A DNA stretch of 64,000 nucleotides, taken from NCBI GenBank assembly GCA_017645305.1, contig JAGCPD010000064.1, positions 1 to 64,000 of the forward strand. The letters are read 5' to 3'. Source of the DNA: Bacteroidaceae bacterium. Its GTDB lineage: Bacteria; Bacteroidota; Bacteroidia; Bacteroidales; Bacteroidaceae. Below, one piece after another: positions 25,465-31,700 of this stretch. The notes beneath the pieces were generated by a model. That model was not told the origin of the DNA, made no database searches, and saw only the letters and a program-made list of their open reading frames with translations. How positions within the stretch are numbered: the stretch's first letter is position 1; each line of letters begins with the position of its first letter. A program made the position numbers and the translations under genes.

Positions 25465-26234
25465 TACGCTGTCTCGCCATCGATGATGAACCCTTGGCCC
25501 TGCAACAGCTCGTTGCCTATATCGGCAAAGTGCCGTTCCTCCAGCTCGCCGCCCGGTGCCAAAGTGCCTTGGAGGCGCGTACGTTCTTGGAACACGATAC
25601 CGTGGATGCCATCTTCTGCGACATCAATATGCCCGACCTTAACGGTATGGAATTCGTGAAGTCGCTCACCGTGCCGCCACTCATTGTCTTCACAACGGCC
25701 TATTCCGAGTATGCCATCGAGGGCTTCCGCGTCAATGCCGTTGACTATCTGCTCAAACCCTTCGGGCTGCAGGATTTCCTTCGAGCGGCAAATCGTCTGA
25801 AGGAGAGAATCTCCCCCCAGCCCCTCCCGACTAGCGAGGGGAGCAATTACACTCAGGGTGTGCAAAGTACTGACACCCTTCTATCACAGAGCGAGACCTG
25901 GGGTGGGTCTGACATTTTCCTCAAGACCGACTACCGCATCGTAAAGGTCAGGATTGCCGACATCCGCTATATTGAGGGCATGAGCGAATACCTGAAGGTA
26001 TGGATAAAGGGCGAGTTGAAACCCATTATCACCCTCCTTTCGATGAAGAAGATGGAAGAACGGCTGCCTGACTACTTCATGCGCATCCACCGCTCTTACA
26101 TTGTCAATCTCACCAAGATTCAAGAAGTCAACAAGAATCGCGTCATCATGGACAAAGACACCTACCTGCCCATCGGAGACCTATATAAAGAAACATTCCA
26201 AGCCTACCTGAATAGTAAGTTTCTGGGAAAATGA
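25461..26234 (+). CDS. LytTR-family response regulator
   Basis: 257 residues. Receiver domain with Asp8-Asp9, phosphoacceptor Asp54 (CDINMPDLNG) and Lys99 (DYLLKPF); C-terminal LytTR DNA-binding domain (IFLKTDYRIVKVRIADIRYI, MRIHRSYIVNLTKI). The linker between them, about residues 117-150, is encoded by a G/C-rich palindromic element (SPQPLPTSEG to SETWGG) and is longer than usual. It overlaps the kinase gene by 4 bp and is its partner. Targets are unknown; the upstream secreted-protein genes are candidates. Confidence 0.95.
   Translation: MIRCLAIDDEPLALQQLVAYIGKVPFLQLAARCQSALEARTFLEHDTVDAIFCDINMPDLNGMEFVKSLTVPPLIVFTTAYSEYAIEGFRVNAVDYLLKPFGLQDFLRAANRLKERISPQPLPTSEGSNYTQGVQSTDTLLSQSETWGGSDIFLKTDYRIVKVRIADIRYIEGMSEYLKVWIKGELKPIITLLSMKKMEERLPDYFMRIHRSYIVNLTKIQEVNKNRVIMDKDTYLPIGDLYKETFQAYLNSKFLGK
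25811..25911. repeat. Nested palindromic element in the response-regulator linker
   Basis: About 100 bp. C-rich left end, CCCCTC (25821-25826) paired with GAGGGG (25836-25841), then AGGGTGT paired with ACACCCT, then a G-rich right end with GGGGTGGGTCTG. It is translated in frame between the receiver and LytTR domains, so it does not disrupt either fold. The right end shares GGTGGGTCTG with the element at 37.1 kb. Confidence 0.75.
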
Positions 26235-26244
26235 GAAAAAATAA

Positions 26245-26324
26245 CGGCACTATCCTTTCCGTCTCGAAGATAACTCAATAAAACCAATAGCTCACAGATG
26301 ATTTTCAAAAAACGAATAGTGCCG
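26245..26324. repeat. Long-range inverted repeat between the convergent regulator and tcdA genes
   Basis: CGGCACTAT (26245-26253) and ATAGTGCCG (26316-26324) form a perfect 9-bp pair with a 62-bp loop, between two convergent genes. It may act as a shared weak terminator. Confidence 0.4.
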
Positions 26325-26395
26325 AATCGCTCTACCCACTTTTTCTGGTCTGAGGCTTCGCTAAACACTAACCTTTAACCGCTAATAGATATTTT

Positions 26396-27142
26396 CTAAA
26401 GCTTAAAAGAATCTTTCACGGCATCCTGCAGCACCAACCCGGCTAGCATGAAGCCGAAAATGGCGGTGATGTGGGAAATAGAACCGTTTCCTCTGTCCTC
26501 TGGGTCAACGGGGAGCTGGTTTTTCAGCAACTCGTCGCTATAGACACATTGGAACTTGTGCTTAGGAAAAGTCTTTTCTTTTTTGAACCTGTTGCGAAGG
26601 GCACGTGCCAATGGGTCACCCTGCACCTTCCAGAACTCCGCAACCCGAATGCGGGTAGGGTCCATCTTCAAGGCAGCGCCCATAGAGGAAAAGAACAGCC
26701 CCCCTTTTGTCCCCCCATGGGGGGATAAACTAGTTGCCAGCAGGATGAGAGCCGCCTTGTCCTTCAGCGAATCTATGGCATCTATGATGTAGTCATAGCT
26801 GCCGAGGTCGAACTCAGCCGCAGTCTCCTCCGAGAAGATTTTCTGCAAGGCTGTAATCTCAGCTTTAGGGTTGATGCTGAGCAGGCGCTCCTTCAATGCA
26901 TCTACCTTTACCATCCCCACAGTCTTCATGGTGGCCATCAACTGTCGGTTCACGTTGGTGATGCACACGCGGTCAGAATCTACAATGGTCATTTGCCTGA
27001 TGCCGCTGCGCACCAAGCTCTCAGCGCACCACGAGCCTACACCGCCAACGCCAAAGATTATTACCCGCTTCCGGGCAATCCTTTCCATTGCCTCATTGCC
27101 CAGTAGAAGCTCACATCTGCTAAATATTGCTTGATCAATCAT
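26396..27142 (-). CDS. tcdA: tRNA threonylcarbamoyladenosine dehydratase
   Basis: 248 residues, E1-like ThiF/MoeB fold. The enzyme uses ATP to convert t6A37 of tRNA to the cyclic form ct6A. Seen: the nucleotide-binding motif IFGVGGVGSWCAESLVRSGI (residues about 30-49), SDRVCITNVNRQLMAT, and DAIDSLKDKAAL. Family length is about 250-270. An in-frame G/C-rich palindrome adds SPHGGTKGGLFF after about residue 138; it lies between secondary-structure elements, so activity may be preserved. Transcribed alone on the minus strand; its 5' leader carries 7-bp-period repeats directly before the start codon. Confidence 0.95.
   Translation of the reverse strand: MIDQAIFSRCELLLGNEAMERIARKRVIIFGVGGVGSWCAESLVRSGIRQMTIVDSDRVCITNVNRQLMATMKTVGMVKVDALKERLLSINPKAEITALQKIFSEETAAEFDLGSYDYIIDAIDSLKDKAALILLATSLSPHGGTKGGLFFSSMGAALKMDPTRIRVAEFWKVQGDPLARALRNRFKKEKTFPKHKFQCVYSDELLKNQLPVDPEDRGNGSISHITAIFGFMLAGLVLQDAVKDSFKL
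26697..26733. repeat. G/C palindromic element inside tcdA
   Basis: A run of C residues is followed by the perfect self-complementary 16-mer TCCCCCCATGGGGGGA (26710-26725). It encodes SPHGGTKGG in TcdA. Confidence 0.8.
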
Positions 27143-27143
27143 T

Positions 27144-27164
27144 GACTTTAGACTTTAGACCTTA
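27144..27164. repeat. Heptamer tract in the tcdA leader
   Basis: GACTTTA, GACTTTA and GACCTTA in register (plus strand), ending one base before the tcdA start codon on the minus strand. No other gene is seen in 27165-27385. Confidence 0.8.
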
Positions 27165-27226
27165 AAGTTAAGTCCATTAAAGATTTCTTTTCAGGGGCAA
27201 AAATACAAAGAAGTGAGAAAATAAAG

Positions 27227-27244
27227 AAAAGAGCCGGCTCTTTT
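27227..27244. terminator. Palindromic terminator
   Basis: AAAAGAGCC / GGCTCTTTT is a perfect 18-bp palindrome flanked by T-rich sequence on the plus strand and T-rich sequence on the minus strand. It fits the end of the transcript of the small membrane-protein gene. Confidence 0.6.
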
Positions 27245-27385
27245 TTTATTCATTTCTTATATAACTCAGGATTCTCAAATCCTTTTTTGATTATTTTTGA
27301 AGAGATTGGCCCAGCCAGAAGCTTGTACCTCCATCCAATGCGACGGCATCAACTACGCCATCCTTGCTTCGAACTGAAGACTTGT

Positions 27386-27706
27386 CTAAATCCTTGGCTT
27401 CTGGAGGAGGTGAATGACAAGTGAAATGATGTAGATGATGAGACCATAGAAGACGGGAGTCATTGCGCATTTGGATCCGCCGTAGAGAACAGCAGGAGCA
27501 GTCTCACCAACCGTTTGCAGGTAGTCGAACATCTGGCGGATGCCATACAAACCGGATAGCACTCCGCTGGCCAGAGCGATGAGGCCGATGCTGCGAACCC
27601 ATGCCGGAGCTTTCCATGCTGCCAAGAACAGGCAAGCTAACAAAAGGGTAAGAATAGACATACAGATGATGTTCCCCTCGAGAAATAATTCAGAAATTGC
27701 ATTCAT
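27386..27706 (-). CDS. Small membrane protein, three helices, unknown function
   Basis: 106 residues with three hydrophobic segments (about residues 12-32, 37-55 and 82-102) and a Gly/Ser-containing loop (APAVLYGGSKCAMTPVFYG). The arrangement vaguely recalls the channel part of MotA/TolQ/ExbB proteins, but no diagnostic motif is present, so I make no functional claim. It has its own textbook promoter on the minus strand, which argues that it is expressed. Beyond its stop codon another frame continues for about 35 plausible codons, so a frameshifted longer version is possible. Confidence 0.7.
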   Translation of the reverse strand: MNAISELFLEGNIICMSILTLLLACLFLAAWKAPAWVRSIGLIALASGVLSGLYGIRQMFDYLQTVGETAPAVLYGGSKCAMTPVFYGLIIYIISLVIHLLQKPRI

Positions 27707-27753
27707 AATCTTAAGTTTTTAAGTTAATTATTTTACCTTTTCAGCTGCTGGTG

Positions 27754-27785
27754 CAAAGGTACGGCTATATAGCAGGACAGCCAAA
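27754..27785 (-). promoter_or_regulatory. Promoter of the small membrane-protein gene
   Basis: On the minus strand: TTTG (27785-27782), exactly 20 bp, TACCTTTG (27761-27754). The start codon is 47 bp downstream. Confidence 0.8.
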
Positions 27786-27859
27786 TTATTGGGCTGTTAA
27801 AACCCATCCTTTGTGTGTCGAAACCCTCTATTGGGGGATTTTGTCTCTTCACAATGGCT

Positions 27860-27887
27860 TTTGAGTGGGGAAAATTTGCTATCTTTG
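27860..27887 (+). promoter_or_regulatory. Promoter of the membrane LytTR gene
   Basis: TATCTTTG (27880-27887) followed by C, with a TTTG at 27860-27863 (16-bp spacing, shorter than usual). Only 8 bp separate the -7 box from the start codon. Confidence 0.6.
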
Positions 27888-27895
27888 CTTCCGAA

Positions 27896-28633
27896 ATGAA
27901 ACGTACAGCACTCATTCTCGTCTATTGGATTGCAGCTTTGTTTCTGTTCTCCATTATCCTTTGCAGCACGGGCTACGCGCCAGCCGATGCCTTGTTCCTT
28001 GCCACCTCGCTTTTGCCTGTAGCCGTATTGTTCCGCTACCTGTTGGCACAAATACGTTTTACCAATCGATGGCAGGGAATACGGGATGTGTTCTTCCTCT
28101 TGCTATTCATCCTCACGCTTGCGTTCCTTGCTGTTCATCTGGCCCAAGCCGCCATACTTACCCTCCACCATCAGATGTTTGTCACCGAACTCGATGTGCC
28201 TCCCATAGTGCTTAATCCTGTTTTCCTGCTTGCCATACTCCTGCTGATTATTGCAGGTGATTATTTCTTCGGGCGCATGATTGAGCAGCATCTGCCGGAG
28301 AGCGAGGAGACGATATCTTTCATCAGCGACCGTCAGCCCGTGACGCTCCAGCGACAGGAGATTCTTTATGTGGAGAGTTGCGATACGGAGACCTGGGTTC
28401 ATGCCACAGATGGTCGTCGTCTCCGCAACAAGCGTCCCATTTCCGTCTGGGCCAATCTCTTAGGTAGGGATTTCCTCCGCATCCACCGTTCCTTTCTTGT
28501 CCGCATCTCCGCTTGTCAGGGACGGGAAGGCGAGAACATCATTCTGGGCGACCTTCGCCTGCCTGTCTCACGCAAATATAAGGCGGAAGTACAGGAAATA
28601 CTGCTTTTTGAGAAAAAGTTTGGGGAAGGGTGA
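27896..28633 (+). CDS. Membrane-bound LytTR transcriptional regulator
   Basis: 245 residues from the ATG at 27896. Earlier in-frame ATGs would lie upstream of or inside the TATCTTTG promoter box. Four hydrophobic helices (about residues 4-25, 30-48, 64-88 and 100-122) are followed by a C-terminal LytTR DNA-binding domain (ILYVESCDTETWVHATDG, RDFLRIHRSFLVRI, LPVSRKYK). There is no receiver domain. Such one-component regulators are thought to sense a signal in or near the membrane and bind DNA directly. The promoter and terminator mark it as a single-gene unit. If the mapped promoter is right, the mRNA would be nearly leaderless. Confidence 0.88.
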   Translation: MKRTALILVYWIAALFLFSIILCSTGYAPADALFLATSLLPVAVLFRYLLAQIRFTNRWQGIRDVFFLLLFILTLAFLAVHLAQAAILTLHHQMFVTELDVPPIVLNPVFLLAILLLIIAGDYFFGRMIEQHLPESEETISFISDRQPVTLQRQEILYVESCDTETWVHATDGRRLRNKRPISVWANLLGRDFLRIHRSFLVRISACQGREGENIILGDLRLPVSRKYKAEVQEILLFEKKFGEG

Positions 28634-28655
28634 ACGGCGGCGGTCCCATCGAAGA

Positions 28656-28687
28656 CTGAAAAAGAGCGCCAAAGCGCTCTTTTTCAG
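28656..28687. terminator. Strong bidirectional terminator
   Basis: CTGAAAAAGAGCGC (28656-28669), loop CAAA, GCGCTCTTTTTCAG (28674-28687): a perfect 14-bp stem with A- and T-runs in the arms. It lies between two convergent genes and can serve both. Confidence 0.92.
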
Positions 28688-28729
28688 TAAACCCCTAAAG
28701 GTCAGGACTAAAATATGCAGTCTTACGGA

Positions 28730-31700
28730 TTACATGAAATATTTGACGTATGACTTTGCTCCACGGACTATATACAAACCCTTCGGCATACTATGATTAA
28801 GTTCCATTCTACGGCCGCTGAGGTCGAAGATTTCATTGACCGTTGAGGATTGACCATTATCCATTATCAATTTCCCATTTTCAATTGCTCCGATGCCCGT
28901 CTCATCGTCTTCGAAACGTATGCGTATCTCGGTGGGACTGTTCCAGTTGTTCGTGCTGTTGCCGGAACAGAGCAGCCGTACGAAACGCGCTGTGACGGGG
29001 GTGAAGCGGTAACGCTCCATCTCGTTGGTAAGGCCGGAGGAGGTGAGGTTGCCCGTGGCATCCGTCCATGTGGAATTATTGTCGGAGGTCTGCACCTTGA
29101 AGTAGAAGACGCGCGAATTGCCGTTGTAGAATGCTACATCAACCGCCCATATACATTTCTTGCCCCTGAGGTCGAAGCGTATCCACTGGTTGGTGCCTTC
29201 CTGGCTCCAACGGGTGTCGAGCGACCCGTCATTGACATTTGTGTGGGGGTTGCCGGACTGGGAGCCGATGGCGGTGATGCTGATACCCGTCTGCGGTGCG
29301 TCGAGGGGCACGGTGCGGAGGAGGGTGCGCTGCTGGTTGGCCGCGAGCACGCCTCCGTCGCTGCTGTGCAGTCCGTCCACGGAGAAGGTGTAGAGTCCGT
29401 AGTCGATGGCTTGGGCGAGGAAGATGGTGACGACGCTGCCCTGAACACCGATTCTCTCCACGTTGAGAGGCTGTCCGTTGAGATGATAGTACGCGGGCTT
29501 AACCGCTTCCGTGGCATTGGGGGGGAGGTTGAACGTCACATCAAGACGGGTGGCGTCGCCGGAGAGCGTAGCGCCCGTCATGCGGAGTTTGGGCAGTTCG
29601 GTGCCATTTGCTGCCAAGCGGCTCATCTCGGAGGCTGCGAGGAGGAAGGCCCCCACGCCGAAGTCATGATAGTCGGTTGCCTTGACGGTGGTGTTGGGAC
29701 TGGCATTCTCGCCGATGGGCTGGATGTAGCCCACGGTGCCGTCCGGCTGCAGCGCTACGGTGGTGAGGTAGTTCCAAGCCCGCTCTATGGTCTGGCCGTA
29801 TTCCACCTCGTCGAGAATCCCGTTGCGCACACCCCAGGCAAAGCCGTAGGTGTAGAGCGCCGTTCCGGAGGTCTCGCAACCTGGTGCCTGTGCGGGGTCG
29901 AGCAGCGAGCGCGTCCAGTAGCCCTCCTCCTGCTGGCAGTTCTTGAGCGCAGCAGCGAGTCGACGGTAGTAGTTGAGGTATTCACTGCGATGGCTGTCCG
30001 TTGCGGGCAGGTCGGCCAGCACCTTGGCGAAGCACGCGAAAATCCAGCCGTCCCCTCGCGCCCAGAAGTCCTTCTTGCCGGAATTGGTCGTATGGGCAGG
30101 ATAGACATACTTGGCATCGCGGAAGTAGAGTCCCGTCTCTTCATCGTACATGATGCTGTTGGCGTACTGCCAATAGGCATACATCTTATCGAGGTAGGTT
30201 TGGTTGCCGGTGACGTGATAGAGTTTCGTCATGATGGGCATCACCATGAACAGTCCATCCACCCACCAGAGGTAATCGGTGTTGGAGGTGGAAATCTCGT
30301 AGTCCATCACCTCAAGGGCACGGGCAATCTTTGTCTCGTCCTTCACCTCGTCGAGGTTGTAGAGGTCGATATAGGTCTGGAAGCAGACTTGGTTGTCGCC
30401 GAAGAGCACATAGTCGGCCCCCTCGCCGTAGTTGGCGTACTTCCATTTGGACTTGTCGGTGCCTGTGGCTCCCCACCAGTTGTTCTTCGTGGCCCAAGCC
30501 GTCGAGAAGTCGCGATACTGCTGCATGCCCGTAGCGGCGTATGCCTCCATGTTCCCGATGTGATAGACGGCACGGTTCCAGAAGTAGTCGCCGTGGTTAG
30601 GGTTACGCTGCTGCCAGGTCTCGTTCACGGTGTTGATGATGTCCAGCACATCTTCACGGACGGGAAGGGTCTTCATGGAAGTGGCGGTCAGCGGACTCTC
30701 CACGGTCTGGCTGAACTTGGACAGCGCCTCGAACCACTCATCGTCCTGCGAATACCTTCCCTCGGGGAAGATGTTCCATCCGGCTCCGAAGTAGAAAGTG
30801 AGGTCGGTACCCACCTCATAATCGACAACGAGGCAGAGGTGGTGGTCAATGACCTCGGTTTCAACAGCAGAGAGTTGCGGGTTGATAGACGCGAGCTGGG
30901 GGATGTAGGCACCCTGATAGAAGCGGGCGCCGGGACTGGTCACAGAGCCTTCGCTCTTGTTGTCGGCCCAACCCACGATGCCGTTCTTTTCGGTGTAGGC
31001 TACACCTTCCGCGTTATGAGACATGTCGGTGTGCTGGTAGAGGGCGACAGCGAGCCGTATCGTGGCAGCAGGACCGTCCAAGCGCACCGTGGCACGGTTG
31101 AGAAGCCTTCCGGCCTCTGCCTCCACGTTCAGCGTCTCGGTGTAGCTTTGTCCCCCTGCCATCACGTTGTTGTATTTCAGGGTGAATGACGATGCGAGCG
31201 CACCATTGGCGGTGACGGTGCAAGTGTTGTAGGGGTCGTGCATGACGAGGTGACCGCCCTCCACCACTGCCACACCGCCGCAACCGAGGCGTTTGCCGTT
31301 GACGGAGTAGGCATCCACACCGTATTCGCTCTCATTGTGATAGTTCGAGAGGTTGTACATGTCATCGATGATGGGTGTAGCCCTCTTCTTCGACCACACA
31401 TCAACACCCTGGGCCGTGTTAGGTTCCGAGGCTAAGAGCTTGGCGGCGTACATGCGGTAGGCCGAGAGGTCGTTCTCCCAGGCCATGTCCTCACGGGAAG
31501 TAGATTTGATGGCGGCGTAGGTGAGTTTCGTGGGGGGCAGGGGTGTGCCGGCATCGATGGTATAACCCTTCGTGGCTCCGGCTGTGACGCTTGCCTGGAA
31601 ACGGATGGCGGTGGTGCCCACAGGCTCGAAGGGAATCACGTTGCCCGCCTCGTCGGTCAGGGTGCAGGCGGCGGGATTGGTGCCGTCGGGAATAGCCACC

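Noticed and set aside
28850..31189. 779-codon open frame on the plus strand
   Set aside because: It is antisense to the giant enzyme gene, whose domains and sorting tail are unmistakable; the translation is Val/Gly/Glu-biased as expected of an antisense shadow.
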